Source: Rhodococcus sp. IITR03
GTDB lineage: Bacteria; Actinomycetota; Actinomycetes; Mycobacteriales; Mycobacteriaceae
Length of the DNA: 5,807 nucleotides
NCBI GenBank assembly: GCA_001017865.1
Contig: LATQ01000332.1
Coordinates: forward strand, 1-5,807
Reading direction: 5' to 3'
Position 1 is the stretch's first letter. The number at the start of each line of letters is the position of its first letter. The position numbers and the translations under genes are program-made. This document shows positions 1-5,807 of the stretch, one piece after another. Under the pieces are notes generated by a model that ran no database searches, had not been told where the DNA came from, and saw only the letters and a program-made list of their open reading frames with translations.

Positions 1-155
1 AAAGACATCGAGTCAAATCACTAGCATACAAACTCAAACTAGCTCAAACACTGGATCACCGCAGACGGAAGAATGCGATGTCCAGCAACAACCACCCACA
101 AAAAGTGAAGTGGCCGCACCAAATATTATTTGGCACTGACATTCATCGGCACACT

Positions 156-174
156 GTTGAGTTCTCAAAGAACA
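156..174 (-). promoter_or_regulatory. boxA-like antitermination element
   Basis: The minus strand reads TGTTCTTTGAGAACTCAAC. Its first part resembles the boxA consensus TGCTCTTTA bound by NusB-S10. GTTCT and AGAAC can also pair around TTG. This sequence type is a known signature of rRNA leaders and spacers in Mycobacteriales, and is the main reason for calling the region an rRNA leader. Confidence 0.7.
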
Positions 175-193
175 CGCGCACATCGTTACGTTA

Positions 194-209
194 CCGGACA
201 CCTGTCCGG
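194..209 (-). promoter_or_regulatory. boxB-like hairpin of the rRNA antitermination site
   Basis: CCGGACAGGTGTCCGG forms a 6-7 bp perfect stem with a very small loop. It lies 19 bases before the boxA-like sequence, matching the boxB-boxA order of nut-like sites in rRNA leaders that recruit Nus factors. Confidence 0.6.
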
Positions 210-231
210 CGCGCTCCGAGGCAACCGTTCC

Positions 232-261
232 AAGCTATCACATCCGATTTCAGGGCCGCAA
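232..261 (-). promoter_or_regulatory. rRNA operon promoter candidate P2
   Basis: On the minus strand TTGCGG (261-256) and TAGCTT (237-232) are separated by 18 bases. TGA directly precedes the -10 hexamer, giving an extended -10 (TGnTAnnnT) that can make up for the weak -35. Actinobacterial rRNA operons often have tandem promoters. Starting here, at about 225, would skip the 5' hairpin but keep boxB and boxA. Confidence 0.45.
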
Positions 262-301
262 ATCGCTGCTTTCCCGTTCTCTTCCGTGAGAGCCGATCGA
301 T

Positions 302-360
302 GCGACATCGAACATGCCTGTTTCCGAACCTTTCGGTCCGGGGGGGCTGTTCGGTGTCGC
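302..360 (-). other. Long hairpin at the 5' end of the leader RNA
   Basis: The arms GCGACACCGAAC (360-349) and GTTCGATGTCGC (313-302) pair over 12 positions with one C-A mismatch. The loop contains a second stem, CCGAA with TTCGG (336-324), and a run of seven C in the RNA (346-340). The structure would begin only a few bases after the P1 start site. Confidence 0.55.
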
Positions 361-373
361 TCGAACGACGACT

Positions 374-402
374 AAGTTACGCCGACGCTAACGCGCCGTC
401 AA
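374..402 (-). promoter_or_regulatory. rRNA operon promoter candidate P1
   Basis: On the minus strand TTGACG (402-397) and TAACTT (379-374) are separated by exactly 17 bases. The -35 matches TTGACA at five of six positions, and the -10 fits the actinobacterial TAnnnT pattern of the housekeeping sigma factor. Transcription would begin at about 366-369, directly before a long hairpin. The site lies 38 bases after the tyrS stop and upstream of antitermination-like boxes, as expected for a ribosomal RNA operon. Confidence 0.75.
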
Positions 403-419
403 ATCCGCTGGTCAGAGGC

Positions 420-435
420 TCGCCAGCGTCGGCGA
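420..435 (-). terminator. Small hairpin after tyrS, weak terminator candidate
   Basis: TCGCC and GGCGA form a 5-bp stem with a 6-base loop, five bases past the tyrS stop. There is no T-tract. The stem is short for a terminator, so tyrS transcripts may run on into the rRNA leader. Confidence 0.25.
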
Positions 436-440
436 AGGCG

Positions 441-1716
441 TCAGTCGCGGACGACTCGTACGCCGGCGAAGTTCCGCTTGCCCCTGCGCAGGACGAGCCA
501 GCGACCATGCAGCAACTCTCCGTCACGCGGGGTCCACTCCTCCGAGGAAATGCGGACGTTGTTGACCGACGCCCCGCCTTCCTTGATGGTGCGACGCGCG
601 GCTCCCTTGCTCTCGCACAGACCCGACGCGACGAGCAGATCGATGATCGTGTCCGGCTCGCCGGCGCGGAGCTCCGTCACGGACGCCTCGGTCAGGGCGG
701 CCGCGAGCGTGGGCTCGTCCAGCTCGCCGAGTTCCCCCCGACCGAACAGGGCGCGCTGGCCAACTCGACCGCTGCGGTGTTGTGCGCCCCGTGCACGAGG
801 GTGGTCATCTCGGCTGCCAGGCGCTTCTGGGCCTCCCGTGCATGCGGACGCTCCGTGGTGGCGGTCTCGAGCTCGGCGAGTTCGTCCTTGTCGAGGAAGG
901 TGAACCACCGCAGGTACTTCATGACGTCGGCGTCGGCCGCGTTGACGAAGTACTGGTACCAGGCGTACGGCTGGTCATCTCCGGGTCGAGCCACAGGCTG
1001 CCCCCACCGGTGGACTTGCCGAACTTCTTGCCGTCGGACGAGGTCACGAGCGGGACGGTCAAGGCGTGCACACTCTCACCGTCGGTACGGCGGTTGAGCT
1101 CGACACCGGCGATGATGTTGCCCCACTGATCGGAACCGCCGACCTGCAGCGCACATCCGTACTCGCGGCGCAGCTGCACGTAGTCGTTGGCCTGCAGGAG
1201 CATGTAGCTGAACTCGGTGTACGAGATGCCGTCACCTTCGAGGCGGCGCTTGACGGTGTCGCGGGCGAGCATCACATTGATCGAGAAGTGCTTGCCGATA
1301 TCGCGCAGGAAGTCGATCGCGGACAGCGTGCCGGTCCAGTCGAGGTTGTTCACGACCACGGCTCCCGTCGGGGAGTCGTCGAAGTCGACGAACCGTTCGA
1401 GCTGCCCACGGATCCGTCCTGCCCATTCGGCGACGGTGTCGGCGGAGTTCATGGTGCGCTCCCCCACGTCCCGCGGGTCGCCGATCATGCCGGTTGCGCC
1501 ACCTGCGAGAACGATGGGCCGATGGCCGGCGCGCTGGAAACGCTTGAGTGCGAGGAGCGGAACGAGGTGACCGGCGTGCAGGCTCGGGCCGGTCGGATCG
1601 AAACCGGCATAGAGGGTGATCGGACCCTTGTCGAGTTCGCCTCGAAGTGCGTCGAGATCGGTCGATTGCGCGATGAGCCCGCGCCAGGTCAGTTCGTCGA
1701 GAATGTGCTCAGTCAC
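441..1716 (-). CDS. tyrS: Tyrosyl-tRNA synthetase (two apparent frameshifts)
   Basis: This cytoplasmic class I aminoacyl-tRNA synthetase charges tRNA-Tyr with tyrosine using ATP. The reading begins at GTG 1716 and spans three frames. Frame one runs to about 970, frame two to about 752, and frame three to the TGA at 441-443. Restoring one base at each break gives 425 residues, the usual bacterial size. In the restored protein the HIGH motif is HAGH (residues 47-50) and the KMSKS motif is KFGKS (231-235). Tyrosine-pocket residues of the family are present: Y36, D40, D80, Y171, Q175, D178 and Q197. A C-terminal S4-type RNA-binding domain covers about residues 356-425. The GTG start overlaps the mpg stop as GTGA and has no strong Shine-Dalgarno sequence, suggesting translational coupling. 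An rRNA-type promoter follows 38 bases after the stop. The breaks look like lost bases (C7-type errors in CCC and GG), not decay. The family assignment is very secure; whether the gene is intact depends on resequencing. Confidence 0.95.
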
Positions 1717-2383
1717 CGTTCGATCATCCCATCACGCCCGAGGCGCAGCGGCGCGCGTGGGCTGCGCCGGTACGCGGAGACCCCGATCGCCCCGGGAACC
1801 CACAACCGCCACGGCCTGTCGGCCGCCACGCTGATCCCCCACCCGCGGCCCCCCGCGCGACCTCCCCGACCAGCGGCTCGGCCGGAAGTTCCACGCGCAC
1901 CCGAGCGTCGGCCGCGTCCACGTCGATACCGTTGTCGGCCAGATCGAGGCCGAGCGCAGCAGCGAGATTGCCGGGCCCCCGTGCGAGGTTCGAGAATGGA
2001 GTGCCGGACGTGCGCCGGGAACGGACCGCCTGCTCTCCCTCGATCACCTCACCACCGCGCAACAGCACTGCCGCGGCGGTGCCGTCGGGACCGAGAGAGA
2101 CGTTCGCGCAGAAGTGCAGTCCGTAGCTGCGGTAGACGTATAGATGCCCCGCAGGTCCGAACATGACCGAATTACGCGGGGTGGGTCCGCGGTACGAGTG
2201 CGCGGCCGGGTCCGGCCACGGTCCGTCCTCGGGGCCGCCGTAGGCCTCGACCTCCGTCAGCAGGACGGCGGTCTCCCCCACTCGGACGGTTGCTCCGAGC
2301 AGCGCTTCGGCAGCCTCGACCGGATCGAGTCCTTCGAGTTCGCCGCGGACGGATCGACGATTGCGGCTCAGTCGGTGCTCCAT
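1713..2383 (-). CDS. mpg: 3-methyladenine DNA glycosylase, AAG/MPG family (apparent frameshift near the 3' end)
   Basis: This enzyme removes alkylated purines such as 3-methyladenine from DNA and so starts base excision repair. ATG 2383 is chosen because conserved sequence begins soon after it; the frame is open further upstream but there reads the antisense-like shadow of the preceding gene. The protein carries the family core: EVEAY (E46 and Y48, matching human AAG E125 and Y127), H62 in [20 protein letters not shown]94 in FCANVS, and R109 in VLLR. After VARG (about residue 178) the frame is lost. The frame two bases on continues as [15 protein letters not shown] and ends at TGA 1713-1715. 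Removing one base from each of the C runs at 1836-1840 and 1849-1854 restores the family motif GPRVG and a 222-residue protein. A single lost base would also reconnect the frames but would spoil that motif. The start overlaps the Trm112-like gene by 16 bases, and the stop overlaps the tyrS GTG. Confidence 0.92.
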
Positions 2384-2589
2384 CCGGCGACACCGCGCGC
2401 GGTGAAGTCCTCGTGCTCGGCGTCGCTGACCTCGCGGGCCTCGTCGACGAGGAGGACGGGAATGCCGTTCTCGATCGGATACGCCCGCCGCAGTCGCGGG
2501 TTGTACAGGACGGCGTCGTCGACGAGAAGCAACGGCCCCTTGTCCTCCGGACAGGCCAGAATGCTCAGCAACGTGGGATCGACAGCCAC
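2368..2589 (-). CDS. Trm112-like small protein (actinobacterial, single cysteine)
   Basis: This 73-residue protein belongs to the Trm112/UPF0434 (YcaR) family. In eukaryotes and archaea, Trm112 proteins bind and stabilise methyltransferases that modify tRNA, rRNA and translation factors; the role of bacterial members is less clear, so no substrate is assigned. The start is GTG 2589, preceded by AAAGGA at a 5-base spacing, which settles the start. The family signature is visible: LLSILACPEDKGPL (residues 7-20), LYNPRLRRAYPIENGIPVLL (28-47) and an acidic tail. Many bacterial relatives have CPxCKG plus a later C-x2-D; here only C13 remains, so a four-cysteine zinc site is not possible. The gene is uninterrupted. 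It lies 39 bases after the fusion gene and its last 16 bases overlap the start of mpg, placing it in the same probable operon. The family call is firm and the molecular role is open. Confidence 0.9.
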   Translation of the reverse strand: MAVDPTLLSILACPEDKGPLLLVDDAVLYNPRLRRAYPIENGIPVLLVDEAREVSDAEHEDFTARGVAGWSTD

Positions 2590-2594
2590 GGATG

Positions 2595-2600
2595 TCCTTT
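2595..2600 (-). promoter_or_regulatory. Ribosome binding site of the Trm112-like gene
   Basis: On the minus strand AAAGGA lies 5 bases before GTG 2589. It is the clearest Shine-Dalgarno sequence among the three downstream genes. It suggests that ribosomes enter at this gene and that mpg and tyrS, which lack a strong site and overlap their upstream neighbours, depend on coupled re-initiation. Confidence 0.7.
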
Positions 2601-2628
2601 CGAAGGGCGGAACCGAACCGGTCCCAGG

Positions 2629-5608
2629 CTACCGCGCTCCGGCGGGCGAACCCGCCGTGCCCGTCTTCCACGCCGTGGCCACGGCCTTGGTGAACCGCTT
2701 GTACGTCCCGGTGTCGGGGTTCAGGTACCAGGTACGGACGGTGGGCACGGGCAATCCCTGTTCGCGCAGACGATCAGCGGACGGGCGATAGGACGGGCCC
2801 AACGGGATGTCGGGCACGACGTGCACGAGATCGGGTCGTTCGTCGGCCGGGACCGAGTCGAACGCCGCCGTGATCTCCGCGGCCGTCGGTGCACGGTTGC
2901 CCCGCAGCGAGCAGCCGGCCACCGCGATGTCGCGACCTCCTACCGAGATGCCATAGGCGACGGCGAGATCGACACGCGGGATCGCTTCGAGCACGTCCGC
3001 CACGCTCTGGGTGAAGACCGGGCCGTGGAAGGTGGGGATCACCGTCCGCCGACTGTCGAGCAACCAGTAGTCGCCGTCGTCGTCGCGTCGGAACAGGTTG
3101 TCGGTGGGCACCCACACGTCGCCCGGTTCGAACACGCCGCGCATCACACCGGTGATCGCCGAGGCGGCGGGTCCGGGCCTGCCGAGCAGCAGTCCGACCT
3201 CGCGACCTGCGCCTCCCGCACGAAGCCGCGTTCGTCCTCTACGAGTCGGCCGACGCCGGCGTCGTAGGCGGCGAGGCGCACGTCGGCGCTACCGGGCAAC
3301 GGCCGGCCCTTCGAGCCGATCTTCGAACCGGAGACGTTCGCGAGCACGACGTTTCCCTCGGTCGACGCGTAGAACTCGAGAACCCGTGCGGGCTGGAACC
3401 GGTCGAGGGTGCGGCGCCACAACCCCGGTGGCATGCCGGAGCCGATGAACAACCGGATGGGGTGGATGGCGTCGATGTGCAGCGACGGGCTGTCGAGCAC
3501 CTCACGCATCATCGACCAGGTGTAGGTGACGACGGTGACGCCGTAGCGGTGCACTTCGTCGCTGAAGAGCGACGGATTCAACCCGCGCGACAACGCGATA
3601 CGCGCCCCACCGGCGAGCGCCCCACCGAAACTGACGAGCAGACCCGACGAATGATGCAGCGGTGCAAGGCAGTACATGGTGTCGCCACGTCCGAGCGAGG
3701 CCGCGGTGGCGGTCCCGAAGGCCGACAGCGCCCATCGGTAGTTGGTGACCCGTCGCACCGCGAGCGTGTCGCCGCCACCGGAGAACAGGATGAACGCAAG
3801 TTGCGCGCGAGTCCCGGATCGGCGATGTACCAGCCCGGCAGCTGCACGGAGGAGATGTCGAGTCGTTCGAGATCGACGACGTCGGCGCCGGGTTCGATGT
3901 CGAGGTCGCGGACGTCGCCGCCCCCGAGTACCAGCACGGGCAGGCCTGTCGCGACGGCCGCGTCGAGGTTCTCGGGATCGGCGACGATCTTCTCGACACC
4001 GCCGAGTCGCACGGCCTCGGCGATGTCCGGTCCGGGCGGGATCAGGACGGACACGCCGCCGAGGCGGGAGATCGCCGCGACCGCCGCCATCGCGCTGGGG
4101 CGCACGTCCATGAGGATGCCGACGTGCATCGCGGGACGGATGCCGTTGTCGACGAGCCCGAGGACGACGTTGTCGATCCGCCGGTTGACGCGTCGAAGGT
4201 GTAGACCCGGTCTTCGAAGATGAAGCACTCCCGCTTCGGCGACTTTCGGCCGATTTCGGCGAGCAGGCCGCCGACGGAGATGCGGGTGCGCGGCTGGATC
4301 TGCCCGAGCCGCGCGAGGCGGGGAAGGGCGCGGGCGGCCTCGCCGGTGAGATCGCGTGCTCCGCGGACGGCACCCACCGCGATCCCCGCGATCCCCTTGC
4401 CGAAATCGGTTCCGACGTCGGCGAGGGTCGCGGCGGTGTGCGTGATGCGGGATGCGACCGAGACGCCGGTGCCTCATCGGTGGGGTTCGGCACCGCCATC
4501 GGCGCGATGCCGACGGGCCGGTCCCCGACGCCCTCGCGCCACTGCACCCACTCCCCGACCGACGGCCACGTCTGCTGACCGGCGACACTGCCCACAACCA
4601 GACCGAAATGCCCTGCGCGCAAGGTGTATTCGTAGACCTCCGCGCGGGGCGACGCCTTGCGGATGCCGCGTACGGCGAGCGGTTGCCCGATGTCGTCGAC
4701 CTCACCGATGAACGCGAGGACGGGACAGGTGATCTCGGCGAGGCTCACTGCCCGGTCGTTGATGACGAAACCGCCACTGACCATGCGGTTGTGAGCGATG
4801 AACTGGCGCAACACCTCGGCGACGGCCGGTCCGGACCACGCCACCCACCCCTCGGTGTCGAGGAACCGGCGCTGCGGTTCTCGCGGCAGCAGCGCTTCCC
4901 GGTCGTGGAGCTGGAGCAGGAAGTCGATGCGCGAGCGCACGGTCTTGACCGGATCGAGCAGCTGGAATCCGGTGCGCGCCATCCATCCCGTGATCGCGAG
5001 GCGGTTGAAGACGTGGTCCGCGAGGAAGTCCGCGGAGTGGGTCGCGACGATCTCCGGAATCCCGAAGGCAGGGCGGCGAGGGTGTCGACCGGGCTGCCGA
5101 AGGTGATCAGGCTCGCGATGCCGCGGCTACGCCGGTACGCCGCGACCTGATAGCAGAACATGCCGCCCTGCGAGTACCCACCGAGATGCACGTCGCGACC
5201 GGTATAGGCGCGGACGCAGTCGACGACTTCGTCGAGGGCGAGGATGTGATCGGTGAGGGTGCGTTTCCAGCCCCCCTCTTCCTGGTCGGGCGACCCGAAG
5301 TCCACGACCCAGGGGTCGAGACCCGCTTCGTGGAGGGTGCCGACGGCGCCGGCGTCACGGGTGACGTCGTACACCTCGGCGGACACCATCATCGGTGGCA
5401 CGAGGACGATCGGGATGCCCGTGGAGGCGGTGTCGGATTCGGGGAAGTACCGGCGGAGCCGGTACATGGAGGTGCGCTCGACGACCTGGTACGGCGAGGA
5501 CGAGCGGCCGGGTTCGAGACCACCGAAACGCAGGACTTCGAGACCGTTCTGGGCAGTGGCGACGAGCCGTCGCACCGACTCGGTCACTACATCGGCGTCC
5601 AGTCCCAC
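2629..5608 (-). CDS. Bifunctional PhaC-like alpha/beta hydrolase / acyl-CoA synthetase-like fusion protein (five apparent frameshifts)
   Basis: The start is GTG 5608, with GGGGAG six bases upstream; the stop is TAG 2629-2631. The reading crosses five breaks, near 5062, 4466, 4189, 3800 and 3203, each explained by one lost base in a short G or C stretch. Restoring them gives 994 residues, close to the roughly 1000 I recall for M. tuberculosis Rv1683. Residues about 50-360 form an alpha/beta hydrolase of the polyhydroxyalkanoate synthase-like group: nucleophile elbow GGYSQGG with S146, likely acid D305 in GEVDDI, and H334 in AGHFG. A linker follows (about 370-440). Residues about 440-985 resemble long-chain acyl-CoA synthetases of the FadD6/VLACS type, with FYASTEGN (747-754), TDNLFRRDDDGDYW (837-850) and TGTYK (968-972, probable A10 lysine). 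The ATP P-loop is degenerate: FSGGGDTLAV at 610-619, with valine where lysine is expected. The Rv1683 homologue is annotated as acyl-CoA synthase and lipase. Handling of fatty acyl or lipid esters is plausible; the true reaction is unknown. No signal peptide or membrane segment is seen. Confidence 0.9.
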
Positions 5609-5718
5609 GGTCCGCTCCCCTTCTCGACGATGTATCCGCAGCGGTCCCCGGCACCTGCGTTCTACACCGGTACCCGCTGCATGCCGAGAGTATGTGTCAG
5701 CCTGCCACACCGCCCTCA
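5609..5718 (-). other. Upstream region of the fusion gene
   Basis: This 110-base gap should hold the promoter of the fusion gene if it is transcribed separately. I see the ribosome binding site, but no convincing -35/-10 pair. CTGACA at 5700-5695 resembles a -35 but has no TAnnnT at a suitable distance. Confidence 0.4.
5615..5622 (-). promoter_or_regulatory. Ribosome binding site deciding the fusion-gene start
   Basis: On the minus strand AAGGGGAG ends six bases before GTG 5608. The frame is open upstream to an ATG at 5731, but the sequence there is arginine-rich and unlike the family. The site and the alignable N-terminus (DADVVTESVRRLV) both favour GTG 5608. Confidence 0.75.
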
Positions 5719-5752
5719 CCGTCCCGGGCAACTCGGGGTGTGCCCGGGACGG
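5719..5752 (-). terminator. Probable hairpin terminator without a U-tract
   Basis: There are 12-base perfect inverted arms (CCGTCCCGGGCA at 5719-5730 and its complement at 5741-5752) around a 10-base loop. The repeat sits nine bases after the TGA of the partial gene and about 110 bases before the fusion-gene start. No T-run follows on either strand, so it would be the tract-less kind often seen in high-GC actinobacteria. It could instead be an operator, since the element is symmetric. Confidence 0.5.
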
Positions 5753-5760
5753 CAGGCGTG

Positions 5761-5807
5761 TCAGCCGCGCACCCAGCTGCGCAGGTGTGCCGCGGCGTCG
5801 CGCACGC
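5761..5807 (-). CDS. C-terminal end of an unidentified gene (partial)
   Basis: The minus strand reads VRDAAAHLRSWVRG and then TGA at 5761-5763, with the rest of the gene beyond the right edge. Fourteen residues are too few to identify a family. Support comes from the co-directional orientation, the plausible amphipathic composition and the inverted repeat that starts nine bases after the stop. It could be a chance open frame. Confidence 0.45.
   Translation of the reverse strand, partial: VRDAAAHLRSWVRG

Larger units (their letters stand above)
1..367 (-). other. Ribosomal RNA operon leader (16S gene beyond the left edge)
   Basis: There is no coding signal here. The region turns AT-richer towards the left and carries, in transcription order, a 5' hairpin, a second promoter candidate, a boxB-like hairpin, a boxA-like sequence, a hairpin at 113-92 with a five-U loop, and a tail with the heptamer GTTTGAG twice at a 10-base spacing (about 49-33). 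The boxA-like sequence with GTTCTTTGAGAACTC is typical of mycobacterial and rhodococcal rRNA leaders. I infer that 16S rRNA starts shortly past position 1; the 16S gene itself is not in the window. The tail would form the 5' strand of the pre-16S processing stem. Confidence 0.75.

Noticed and set aside
78..1097. Long plus-strand open frame of 339 codons
   Set aside because: It runs across the rRNA leader and antisense to tyrS, with an arginine- and serine-rich product that resembles no family. It is a high-GC shadow.
1066..2166. Plus-strand open frame of 366 codons antisense to tyrS and mpg
   Set aside because: The opposite strand encodes clear TyrRS and Mpg motifs. The plus product has no domain and ends in arginine/proline-rich sequence.
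2290..3267. Plus-strand open frame of 325 codons opposite the fusion gene and the Trm112-like gene
   Set aside because: It covers three unrelated minus-strand coding segments and has no recognisable motif, so it is a codon-bias shadow.
3144..4982. Single 612-codon minus-strand frame taken as one protein
   Set aside because: Its ends match the fusion protein, but the middle (about 4466-3800) is arginine/proline-rich nonsense. The real protein switches frame there and back because of lost bases.
5641..5677. Imperfect inverted repeat GCGGGTACCGG / CCGGGGACCGC upstream of the fusion gene
   Set aside because: Only 8 of 11 positions match, and such repeats are common at this GC content. It fits no operator I recognise.
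1..5807. Mobile element, CRISPR array, tRNA or novel defence system
   Set aside because: I saw no transposase, integrase, terminal repeats, spaced direct repeats, tRNA cloverleaf or defence-type domain on either strand. The gene content is conserved chromosomal core.

Overview
This window is high-GC actinobacterial DNA, most likely from Rhodococcus or a close relative in Mycobacteriales. The evidence is three GTG starts, GC-rich third codon positions, and a gene order (bifunctional hydrolase/acyl-CoA synthetase, Trm112-like protein, 3-methyladenine DNA glycosylase, tyrosyl-tRNA synthetase) that I recognise from the Mycobacterium tuberculosis Rv1683-Rv1684-mpg-tyrS neighbourhood. That comparison is from memory, not from a search. 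All genes read on the minus strand, so transcription runs from the right edge to the left edge.

Layout, right to left. Positions 5807-5761 hold the last 14 codons of an unidentified gene, followed by a 12-bp inverted repeat that could terminate it. Positions 5608-2629 encode a protein of about 994 residues that joins a PhaC-like alpha/beta hydrolase to an acyl-CoA synthetase-like adenylation domain. A 39-base gap with a clear ribosome binding site leads to a 73-residue Trm112-like protein (2589-2368). Its end overlaps the start of mpg (2383-1713), whose stop overlaps the GTG of tyrS (1716-441). These last three genes look translationally coupled. Positions 440-1 hold no gene. They contain what looks like the promoter and leader of a ribosomal RNA operon: two promoter candidates, a 5' hairpin, and boxB/boxA-like antitermination signals. 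The 16S gene would begin just beyond the left edge.

The main complication is that three of the four complete genes are broken by single-base indels, nearly all in short G/C runs. I infer two in tyrS, two (or one) in mpg and five in the fusion gene. After each break the next frame resumes family-conserved protein sequence without loss. Corrected lengths are exact multiples of three and match the expected family sizes (425, 222 and 994 residues). Since tyrS is normally essential, base-level sequencing or assembly error is much more likely than gene decay.

I found no new defence, mobile or CRISPR system. The points most worth a second look are the degenerate ATP-binding motifs in the fused adenylation domain, the placement of the rRNA promoter 38 bases after tyrS, and the structured start of the rRNA leader.
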